Source: Carallia brachiata (lineage: Eukaryota > Streptophyta > Magnoliopsida > Malpighiales > Rhizophoraceae). From it: DNA of 64,000 nucleotides. Positions 34,259 to 45,500 of the stretch are shown here, piece by piece. How positions within the stretch are numbered: the first letter of the stretch is position 1; each line of letters opens with the position of its first letter. The stretch spans positions 62,001 to 126,000 of the forward strand of contig JADCRB010000035.1 of the NCBI GenBank assembly GCA_021464245.1, written 5' to 3'. The position numbers and the translations under genes are program-made. A model generated the notes under the pieces. The model searched no databases and was not told the DNA's origin. It saw only the letters and a program-made list of their open reading frames with translations.

Positions 34259-37200
34259 ATGGAAGACATAGAAGATTTATTGGTTGGTAGCGGAGGCGGC
34301 GGTGCTCCTCCCGGATTTCGGTTGCCACTTAATGTTGTTGGAGTAAAACCCACGAAGAACAAGAGCAAACCAGAGCTCAATACCCACAAGATTTCTCAAT
34401 CTGCTCCCTCTCCCAAGATCCCTGGAACTCAGGTGGAATTTTCTCTTTCACTGTCTTTTTCTCTGTTTCTATGTTATGAATGTCGTTCTTATATCATTCA
34501 CTTGTTTTACTCCAGACAATATACATCAAGACTTTTGGATGCTCTCATAATCAGGCGAGTATTTTTTTTTTTTTTTTCTTTTATTGTTTCCAACTCTCCC
34601 TTTTCTGGGTAGAAAGTTTAAAAATTCTTTACAAGTTTAAGAACAAGGACTTGGTGATGACTATATATATATATATATATATATATAGATGATGTAATTA
34701 AGACTTTCAGACGATCTGGGGGTTGCTAGTTTGATGTTTGTGGTTCAAGGAGTCAATTCTTGCTAACAAATGTTAATTTTTATTGAGTTAACTGTTATAC
34801 TGGTTTCTGATTGAGATAGTTTGACCCTATAATACTTGGGCCAGTGTTGGTTATTTCTTTTGCTTCGATTCTTTTTGTTGCTTGGCTGGTTTTTGATGGG
34901 ATTTTTGCATTTCCTTTGAAGGCACCTCCGTTTGGTGTCAATTATGTTTTTGATAAACGGTATTTTTGCAGAGTGACAGCGAATATATGGCTGGCCAGCT
35001 TTCTTCATTTGGTTATTCATTAAGTGAAAATCCCGACGAGGCAGACCTATGGCTGATTAATACGTAATTTTCTTACATTTCCTTCTATTGTTTTTTTCTC
35101 TTCTTCTTTGGGAGAAATGTGATCTATCTTTTGTGCTTGCTGATTTTTACTCCTGGTCTAAAATGTTAATCAGTTTTGCACAAATTTTATCTATTTTATG
35201 GGCTGCTTATACCCTCTTGCTTAGCAAAATAAACCAGGCTTAGTTGCCAGCTAAGCTACTTGTGAGATCTATGGATGGTTTCGGGGACTTGGGTCTGGAT
35301 TCCTATCTCTTCAACAGTTTTAGCATTGTCATCCCAGTGCATGGCAAACCACATCCCTAGTCCTTTGTTATCCTGTGGAAACAAAACATAGACCAATAAA
35401 AGACAAAAAATTTGAAATTCTTCGGCCCTTGGGGCTTTTATTGAGACAGAGCTGAATAATATTTGAATTAAGAACAGTTTTCCTTTAGAATTCAATGCTA
35501 ATTGTCTGCTAAACTTGCTTATTGATAATTCATATCACCTGATGCAGGTGCACTGTAAAATCCCCAAGTCAGTCTGCCATGGACACACTGATAGCAAAAG
35601 GTAAAATTGCCAAAAAGCCCTTGGTGGTTGCTGGGTGTGTACCTCAGGGAAGTCGAAACCTGAAAGAACTAGAAGGAATTAGTGTAGTTGGAGTCCAGCA
35701 AATAGACCGTGTGGTTGAAGTTGTAGAAGAGACTCTGAAAGGTCATGAGGTGCGGCTCTTGAACCGCAAGACATTGCCTGCACTTGATCTCCCAAAGGTG
35801 CAATGTCTAATTTCTCATGTTGGGATTAACACGTATTCTTGGATAATTAAGCCCTTTGGTGGGTATTTTATGTTACATAATTCTCTCTGAAATATTCTCC
35901 ACCTGCACACATCTTCAGAACAAAACAATCTCCAGTTGGATACTGCTTTGTTTCTTAAATTGCATACTATTTTCAAGATATAGAAATTGATCATTTTCTT
36001 ATTTTGTATTTAACTTCATCATTCATCAGGTGCGAAAGAACAAATTTGTTGAGATTCTTCCTGTGAATGTTGGTTGTTTGGGGGCTTGCACTTATTGCAA
36101 GACAAAGCATGCTCGTGGTCATTTGGGGAGCTACACCATAGAGAGTCTGGTAAGTTTCCCACTGGGATGACTATCTTTCCTGCTTTTTCATTTTTGCTGT
36201 GATTGAAATTTCAACTATCCAGGTAGGGCGTGTAAGAACAGTGATTGCTGATGGAGTCAAGGAAATATGGTTGAGCAGTGAAGATACTGGAGCTTATGGT
36301 AGGTTCTTGTGAACTTTCAGTTACCAAATCTTTGTTGCTGCTGTATAATTGCTTCTTATTCTGGAGAAATCTCATACCCTGCGGGATTTTTGTTAAGAAC
36401 AACTTCAGATCTCTGAGAAGTAACTTGCTTATGTGAAGTAGTTTTTGATTTTCGCATGTGCCATAACCTTTTAGGAGCAGAAGGCATTTATCCTATATTG
36501 TGTTCTCCTATATTTATCTAGTATGAAATTTTTTTGTTTTCTTATCAGAAGAAACTTCCTTATGCACTCATGCAAATAAGTTGCGTTGGTTGTTTGAGAA
36601 AAAAATAAGGTGATATGTTGTATTTAGATAAGCTGTTGAGCAATTTGGGTTTCATATTCAGGTCGTGACATTGGGGTTAATCTTCCAACTTTGTTGAATG
36701 CTATTGTTGCTGAACTTTCTCCCAATGCAAATACTATGCTTCGTATTGGGATGACAAATCCTCCTTTTATTCTTGAGCACTTGAAAGAGATAGCAGAAGT
36801 TCTGAACCACCCTTGTGTATACTCCTTTCTCCATGTGCCGGTGCAATCTGGGAGTGATGCTGTATTAAGTGTAAGTCAAGCTACTTTTTGCAAAGTTGAC
36901 TCGCACAATCACGTACAATAGGCGTCATTTCTGATGTCGACACCTTGAAAATCCCACAAAGGAATTGAATCAAACGTGTACAATCACTTTAGTCTGCTGT
37001 TTGGATGTTTCATTCTATGCAACTAAGAAATACTAATCATGATCAATAATGCGATGAATTTTCATCTTGCTTACTTGCTTTTGTTGTATCAGGCAATGAA
37101 TCGCGAATACACCGTGAGTGAGTTCAGAACTGTGGTGGATACATTGACTGAACTAGTTCCGGGGATACAGATTGCCACTGATATCATATGTGGATTCCCT

Positions 37201-39016
37201 GGTTAGTCTGCAGACTTTGCTCTTTCTCCTTGTGTACCATGCATTGCAAATTGATGAAGCTTTGACACCGGTAAGTCATGATTATTAGGATAATTCAAGT
37301 TACATGTTACTGGAGCTCTTTGAAAGGAAACCTTGTGACATTGTTTTCATGCATAATGTGGGATTTTATTTGGAATAGTCCAAGTTCTTGTGTTTTCGGT
37401 ACTGCACGTGGTAGCTGGTGGGGAATTTGTGTGGTGAACTTTTTGAAGATATGATAAATATTTGTCCTTGGGCTTCTCAGGTGAAACAGATGAAGATTTT
37501 GCTCAAACTGTCAACCTGATTAAGGAATACAAGTTCCCTCAGGTTCATATTTCACAGTTCTATCCTCGACCAGGTAAGCTGTTAGTCGCTCTCCATTGCA
37601 CTTGGAGATTTTACCATTACTATCCAAAACATAAAAAAGAGACCAAGTTCGGCCTTCTTTCATCTCTTTCACATTTCCCATCGTATACAGCGATGTTATG
37701 ACAGCCGACAACAGGGAAAAATTTTGTATGTCAGCTACCATATGAGGGCTTGACCTATAACACTTTTATTAATTTGTGTACCAGCTGCTTTTCGCTAGTC
37801 CAATACTTTCTTACTGCCAAATTTAATTTGATAAATTCAAGAAATAATACTCGTCAGTTTTCCTGATTCTGGACTTAGCAAGGACTGGCATAGGTTCTTT
37901 AACTTTTGCAGTCTCTTTCTGAAAACAGGGACACCTGCTGCAAGGATGAAGAAGGTTCCAAGTAATATAGTGAAGAAGCGTAGCCGTGAATTGACTTCCA
38001 TTTTTGAAGCTTTTACCCCTTATTGTGGAATGGAGGGAAGAGTGGAGAGGATATGGATAACTGACATAGCAACTGATGGATTGCACTTGGTAAGACCTTT
38101 AATTCTCTGCACGAACCTCTGGGGGGCCTTTAGATTCAATTATGCCTTGGGTCCTCTTCCTTGTTAAAAGTATTGAATTTTTTGACCAGTGAAGAAAACT
38201 AAAGATGGTGTTGGCATCTCATTTTCTGTTCATCCTAATTTGCTTGCTAATTCCCTGCACGCTTCAGGCATCAAAATCTCTAGCTAAAGTAATAGTGAAA
38301 GAAAAATGATAAATATCTTTTTTGTGTTGCTACATGGTGAAGCAGAGTAAGGAAACTCGCATGTGTGATTTGTTTTTACTTACTGTTTTTCATTGCACTA
38401 GCAACAGTAAAATGGTGCTTCTGAAGCAATCGTGTATTTCCATCTCTAAATGGTCATTCTGTCATTTCCTAAGGTTGGCCACACAAAGACATACATACAG
38501 GTGCTTGTAGCCGGTTCTGAAAGCTTACTGGGTACTTCAGCTATAATTAAGATAACATCTATTGGAAGGTGGTCTGTTTTTGGAGAGGTGATTGAGACTC
38601 TCGCCCAACTAAGCGAGAAAACCACTTCTGTCAAGAAATTATCTAGTGAAGGCAAATGTTCTCCTTCCACAGACCCATGCGGGAGTTGTGCATGTTCGCT
38701 AGAGTTGGAGCCTTGTGCTTGTGGACCACAAAGCTGTAGAACAGAAACTGCAGTTTCATGCAATGAAATGTCGTGTGAAGATCAAAATGGAAATAATACA
38801 ATTGGTCGGTTATTTAGGAAACGGAAGAACAAACCTGACGAAAAGGTAGAAAATGGGATTGCTCTGGGATCAGATAAGAAGCAGGAATGGGCTAGAGGAA
38901 CCCTGGCCGAGTGGGGGATTGTTGATAGGACTCTTCTAGGAGGAATGCTTGTCAGTTTATTGACAATTGTTGCTTTACTAATACACGTTGGAATTGGGAT
39001 GTATCATCCGGAATGA
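34259..39016 (+). CDS. CDKAL1-type threonylcarbamoyladenosine tRNA methylthiotransferase
   Basis: Eleven exons: 34259-34432, 34516-34554, 34972-35063, 35548-35797, 36030-36149, 36223-36298, 36662-36870, 37093-37201, 37481-37573, 37929-38089 and 38474-39016. All phases close, giving 621 residues. It converts t6A37 to ms2t6A37 in tRNA-Lys(UUU). The N-terminal methylthiotransferase domain has Cys67 (TFGCSHNQ), Cys103 (LINTCTVKS) and Cys132 (VAGCVPQ) for one Fe-S cluster. The radical-SAM triad CxxxCxxC is Cys201, Cys205 and Cys208 ([16 protein letters not shown]). A TRAM domain follows in exon 11. The C-terminus has a Cys-rich stretch (503-542) and one membrane span (about 597-616), matching the ER tail-anchor of CDKAL1. 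The intron after exon 2 has a GC donor. The Arabidopsis homologue is At1g72090. Confidence 0.94.
34555..34971 (+). other. GC-AG intron of the CDKAL1-like gene
   Basis: The donor reads CAG|GCGAGT and the acceptor TTTTTGCAG|AGT. Only this pair joins TFGCSHNQ to [10 protein letters not shown] in phase. GC donors with an otherwise strong consensus are the usual form of rare GC-AG introns. A (TA)n tract lies at about 34661-34687. Confidence 0.8.
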
Positions 39017-40165
39017 CGTTTTTGTAATGTAACTAAATCATTTTTCTTTGGGGGTGATGGTTGTTATGAGGGTTCTTTTTGGAGATTGAGGGGTTGGTTT
39101 GGGTTCTTGTTGGGCTTGTTTTTGTACTGATGCAACTATGCCCCAAAAGGTTCGGTTTCTAATTTCAATGATTAGGCAATCTGTAGACGTAGTCGTTCTC
39201 TTTCGTCTGGATTGCGTCTTTTCCTCCAATGAATATTTAAAATGCTTAGTGCTTCAACAAACATTATATTTGTGTACAATCTAGTAAATACTTTGGGGTT
39301 AGGTAGGTTTAACTGTAATTTGAAGTGTATTCTTGTTGGAGGATGGTGTCTAAACAAGTTTTGTGTTCAGTTTGTAAATGATCGGTATAAATTGTAAGTT
39401 ATTTAGATTGTGTTGTTCTCTGGCTTTCCACAGATCTTTTAGATGCTTTTGCATTAGTTTTATGTGCGGTTTTAAAGATTATTAACGTAATGGTTTCCTT
39501 GTAATTAAAAAAAAAAAAGAGAGAAACAAACATTCTAGTATTTAAAGGGCTTAGATTTTTATTTTAAAAGTATTTGTAAAGTGTATTTGTTTGCAGTAAA
39601 ATATTTTATAAGAAAAAAATTTTCTTATTATTTAGTATTTTTTTTATATAAAATATTTTATAACAAAAAAATTTGAAAAATTTTTGAAATTTTCAGGAAA
39701 AATAACTTACATTTATTTACTGTGGACGCACGTTGTAAGGAGGGTGGGCAAATGCCTATCTTGAAAATAATACATAAATATAGTTTAGTATAACTTTAAC
39801 TCTTTACATACACTGAAATTATAATTTTACCTTCACTGAAATTATGTAATTGTTATGTTTTTTTTATTTTTATTTTTATTTTCTTTTACATATGTATGTA
39901 TGTAAATTTTTTGCCCATTTAACAAAAATTTCTGAATTTGTCACTGCATTTATTTGAACTGAAGTTATTTTTTTAAAAAAATACAAAGTATAATTTAAAT
40001 AAATAATAAAAAATTATTATTTTCACAAAAAATAGTTTATAAATATTTAATAAAATAAATTATTTTTTAATAAACAAATAGACTCTTACTGTGTGTAACT
40101 TTTAACCTATTGCGTCTATGCTTATTTGGCTTTCAAATCTCGACTAGTCTTCCGTGTGGTAGAAC
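39017..40165. other. 3' UTR and downstream spacer of the CDKAL1-like gene
   Basis: Probable 3' UTR to around 39500, then AT-rich spacer with A/T runs. No gene is supported. Confidence 0.5.
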
Positions 40166-40649
40166 CAAGGTTGTCAGAACCGGAACGGTCATCGAACCGG
40201 AAACATTAGTGGGTCAAGGTTCAACCGGTTGAACCGGTCGAACCGGTATTTGAACCGGTATTTAATAATATATATGTGTATAAAAGTAATTATAAAAATA
40301 ATATTTATAAATAGTGATTAAATTTAATTTTCTAATTTAAGGATGAAATTGAAATTTTAATAGATTTAGGACTAAATTAAATTTTTAAATTAAAGTTAAT
40401 GCTTAAATTATAATTTAAATAAAATTTGGGGTCAAATTGTAATTTATGAATTTTTTAATTTTATTGGACCGGTTCAACCGGTCCGGTTTTCACCGGTTTT
40501 TGCCGGTTTTGACCAATTCTTGACCGATTTTTCCGGTTTTGACCGGTCCGAGTCACCCTTCAAAATTTACCAAAACCGGTCCGGACCACCGGCCGGTCCC
40601 CGGTTCAACCGGTCCGACCGGTCGGTCCGGTCCAGTTCTGACAACAGTG
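40166..40649. mobile_element. hAT-type MITE, 484 bp, with perfect 8-bp target-site duplication
   Basis: The element is flanked on both sides by GGTAGAAC (40158-40165 and 40650-40657). Its left end is CAAGGTTGTCAGAACCGG and the reversed right end is CACTGTTGTCAGAACTGG. Both subterminal parts are packed with AACCGGTT/GACCGG motifs; the centre is AT-rich and has no reading frame. An 8-bp duplication with CA-type ends fits the hAT superfamily. It is about 90% like the copy at 62843. Confidence 0.9.
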
Positions 40650-40657
40650 GGTAGAAC

Positions 40658-42572
40658 ACGTGAAGAATAACAGATTTATATAAAACCAAAATTTAGTTTT
40701 AATTAATTTAATTTTCATTGTTGGAATTATCTAAAATTAATTTATTAAAAATTTTAATATGAATGTTACACCCCACTTGTTAAGAGGTGAAACTTGTACG
40801 TTAAACATTTAATTCTTATCGAAGTATGAATGGTTTTTTTGGTTGATTTTTGTGTACCGGTCTGCCAAAAATGTTACGTCTTTGGAATTTATTCTAAAGT
40901 TAGAGATTGAAAAAAAAAAAAAAAGTTAGAGATTGAAAATTCTAACATCAATATAGGTTAAACTTGTACATTAGATATTTAATTTGAATCTATAAGATTA
41001 GACGTGTCAAATAGGCTATGTCGTGGCAGACAAGATCTTTTTTTTTTTTAACTTAGATTTGTATTATACTAAGGTACAGTCTATTTGTATTCCTTATTAT
41101 GCTGTGTTTAAAAATTTAGGTAATAAATTCGGCACGGCCTAAAAGTCCAGAAACTATGGATTTGTGTCTAACCCTGCCTGAGTTGTTTCTTATGATTAAA
41201 TCATTCTGAACCGTGCTTGATCTGTTCATTATAATTAAATTGCGTCGCATATAATTCATAAATATATAAATATACAATTTGTGTGAAAGACTAAATTTTT
41301 TTTGTAAAATTAAATATTTAAACTTTTAATCTAAAACAACCAATTACAATAATAAATTTTTAGAATTTAACAAAAAAATACAAATAAAATATTTTTACAT
41401 TTCATCTATTTAATAAAATTAAAATTGAAGTTCCTTAAAAGTTTAATTTCATGTTACTGATGCTCAATATAATGTAATATATAATATTTCCAATTTTTAA
41501 GAATCATAATTTTTTTAAAAATTATAAAATAGATAATATTATCTTAAATAAAAATAAAAAAAATATAGAAAGTATTTCAATCACTATTCTTGTAATAATA
41601 ACAAAAAATAATTATTGTCTTTAACAAGTTCGAGACTTGTTGTCTGCATGTTTATTTAATATTTCACCACTTTTCGAATGGTTCGCGCCTGGGTTGGACT
41701 GTATCTAACTAGTGCCTAGGTTGTGCTTGTACTGTGCTTGGGTTTGGGCTGTACTGGGACATGAACCCATCATGAGTCGTGTCAAGCTTGGCTCTTTTTT
41801 TTTTTTTAATAAAATAGGAAGATAGGATGATATCTATAATTCCGTCAGGGAGTATTGTCACTGTTTTTAAAGTAATTTTTTGACTGTTTGGATGATTACA
41901 ATATAACACAATGTTATAAAAGGGAGCAGCATGTTTAATTTTACCAAACGTCCTAATTTTTAAATCTAAAGCTTTTGAATTGATAGTTCGATATTTATCA
42001 TTAAATTACAATGATTGGTGGTTTGACTCACGTTTTATAAAGTCTAAACCCAACCCAAACCTTAATACTGAATCATGTCTGGCCCAAATCTGACGCTATT
42101 TATACTCAGTCGTGCTTGACCTAATTTATACCGTGTTGGACCGTGCTAGCCCACGTACTGCCCGCCCGTTTGACAAGTCTACACAAAACGAAGGAGGTTT
42201 TTTTTTTTCCCGAACAAAAAACGGACTGTTGGTGCCACATTGCGGGACCCACCAAATTATTAACTATAAAGTTTTTAATCTTTGCGGTGATTAAGTAAAC
42301 CTACCTAACATTTCCGAGTAAAAAAAAACACAGAATAAATCAATCACAGGACCATAAAAATAAATAAATCAATCAAGATTTCTGATTTTACCCTACAGCT
42401 AATCCAAGAAAGAATCAAGAAACCCAGTAGAGAAGACAAGACCAACATCCAAATTCTGAATATCTCAAATAGCCCTCCTTCTTCAGGCGAACGAAAACCC
42501 TCTAATAAGTCCCTCATCTATCGGGATTTCAACCAAATGATCCATAACTGGCCTCGCTCCTAGGGTTTACAA
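40658..42572. other. Upstream region of the RanBPM-like gene
   Basis: AT-rich spacer. TTAGAGATTGAAAA occurs twice around a poly-A run at 40901-40938. The last 250 bp before 42573 are less AT-rich and likely contain the 5' leader. No gene is supported. Confidence 0.5.
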
Positions 42573-45500
42573 ATGACCACTCTAAACACAGCCGCCGGTA
42601 CCGCCCCCGGCAGCTCCGCCAACACCTCCGGCACCACCGGCAACGACAACGTCAATAGCAGCAATAGTCATAACTGTTCCAGTAATTCCGTTGATCGGCC
42701 AGATCCAGCCTCGTACTTCCTCGACCTGTCGAGGCGGAGCTCGGGAACTCCGTGCTCGATGGAGGAGGACCAGCGGGAGGAGGAGCCGACGGAGCTCAAC
42801 ACCATTAACAGCTCCGGAGGATTTCTCGTAGTCTCCACCGATAAGCTGTCCATCAAGTACACCAGCGTCAACCTTCACGGCCACGACGTTGGCGTGGTCC
42901 AAGCCAACAAGCCGGCTCCGGTAAAAAGGCTTGTGTATTACTTTGAGATTTGTGTGAAGAATGCTGGGGCCAAAGGTCAGATTGCTATTGGATTCACTAA
43001 TGAGAGCTTCAAAATGCGGAGGCAGCCTGGGTAGTAATTTTTGCTGTTTGATTTTGAGCAAGTTTATTTAGTGATTCCGTTTTATTTTATTTATTCTTGC
43101 TGAAATAGAATATAATTTATTGGGAAATTAAAGTAAACAAGGAGTGTTCTGCTGCCTGGAAAATTGATTTGACTCGGAAGCAGTAAAAAGGAACTAACAA
43201 GGAATGCAATTTTTCTAATTTAAGTGTTTGCTGATAGTGATGAATTTGATTCCCATGTGGTTGGTGTTTATTAGGTGCAAGGGAAATTGAGAAAGAAATT
43301 GAAATAAGAAACTTTGTATCAATAGTTCTTTTTATGTGTCTGGTTGAACGTTGAATACTTAGAGTCAATGAGGCATGTTGGTCACCAAAAAGTTCAAATT
43401 CGTCTGCAAAAATAGGGAATCTGAAAGTAAACCAGAAGAATAATGTTGTACTGATTGAATGTCTGCTCGAGTCAGGAATTTGTGGGCAATAATTTACTTT
43501 GCTTCTGGTTAACTGCAGAAAAACTCTGTGAATGATAGAAAGAATAAAGATAATAATTAATTTATTTTGTGCATTTCGCAAAACTTAATGGGGAAAATAC
43601 ATTAGTTTCAGTATAATGCTCTGGCAGGTGGGAAGCAAACAGTTGTGGCTATCATGGGGATGATGGATATATATATCGTGGGCAAGGAAAGGGAGAGCCT
43701 TTTGGTCCAACCTTTACAGCCAACGATACAGTTGGTGCTGGAATTAACTATGCTTCACAGGAATTTTTTTTCACGTAAGGCAGTCCCCCACCTTGGTTTG
43801 TATATGGATTAAGGGAGTTAAATTAGTTTTGCTTGCATTCACTGTAACATCGATTACTCATTATTACTTTGACTAAACACATTACACATATTCTCTTCGT
43901 GCTGATGTCAGCAAAAATGGAGCAATGGTTGGGAAGATTAACAAGGACATTAAGGGTCCCTTATTCCCTACAGTTGCTGTTCACAGCCAGAATGAAGAGT
44001 ATGTTAGTCCTGCTTTCAAATTTTTATGGTGTTTTCATAATTTACTGAAGGAGTTTGATTGCCAATTCTGATGCAAAATATTAAATACTGTAGATGTAGC
44101 AAAAATTAATCATGCCTTTGTGTCCTTTTGTTTGGAATCTTACATTGTCATTAAGCTTGTGCTGTCAGCATTGTCAGGGATAGTACATGCAATACAGCAT
44201 TCTTTTCTCATGAGTTTGCATCTGTGGAAGCGTCAGTCTCTTCATGTTATATTCATTTGTGTTCTTGCAGGGTTGAGGTCAACTTTGGGCAGAAACAATT
44301 TAGATTTGATCTTCAGGTATGATTTTATGTTACAGTGTTTCCTCAATATTCTCTTTTTACTCATTGTTGAAAGTCATTTTTATTGGTTGAAAAGAAAGTG
44401 AAAAATTTATCTGATAAGTGACAATGTTTTTTTGTGGTTATTAATACTCCCTTTTGTGCTTTTAATTCTCTGATTAGGAATACGAAGCAGAGGAAAGGAT
44501 GAAACAACAGACAACAATTGAGAGCATATACTTGCCACCAAACGTCAGTCATGGGTGAGTTCACATCAGATTTGAGTCTCTTTAAAATGAGTCATTTGTT
44601 GCTATGTGTTTGTGGACCTTGCAGTAGGCCTATCATTGAGGTCTGTTCACTGGTGTTATTATGTTTGTATTGATATATTGAAGTGAAAATTAGCTAAAAG
44701 GGAAAAACGTTGGAGTAGGGCAAGCAGTTCTCTCTTCATGCTGTTGTTAAGAGCTCTATTTCCTATTTTTCATTTATAAAAATGCTTAAACCAATCAATC
44801 TCAAACTGGAGTTGACCACATTGGTCTCAAGCGAAAAGGTTTAAACAGAAATTCCAGTGCCAATTGATATAAATCATCAAAACTTTTTGCATCTGTAAGA
44901 ATTGTTAGATTGGTGTAAGAAATTGTTGTGTGGAATTGCCTTGGTACCTTTGAATCATTGCTTTACCAGTGTAAGATTGTTATAATTTTATTATGGGCTA
45001 GTGTTCTTTTTAATGTATACTTGTGCTAGGCCTTATTTATTTCAGTAAGCTACAGTTTGACAGGTGTCATCGACCCCCTTGCTTTACAAAATTTTAGCCC
45101 AAAGAAGATTGCCACTTGAAAAACTTTTAAATATTCGTAGTTGACACATAGTTCCCAGATCAATACAGGATTAAACCTTCCCTAAGCTTAATATATAATC
45201 TGTATGAAAGGAACATGGTTGTGGAAAGTAAGGCATGGTGTTGTTTTCTTTTGCCAATTAATATAGGCTGCCTGCGGAGAAGCTGGAAGCTACAATTGTA
45301 GAAACATGAGGTGAACAAGGCCGTTTGCATGTCTGTGGAAGGAACAAAGCTGTGTTTCGGAAGAAATAACTATATTCTCTTGTTAGAATTAATGATTTGT
45401 GCCTGATGAGAACAAACTGAGTGGGAAGCCACTATTGTAGTAACATCAAGTGTGCGGATTGTGGAGAGTGGAATCTGTTCCCTTAGATGTAGTAAGCAAA

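Noticed and set aside
42582..43061. 159-codon minus-strand frame
   Set aside because: Antisense shadow of RanBPM exon 1, which has clear SPRY content.
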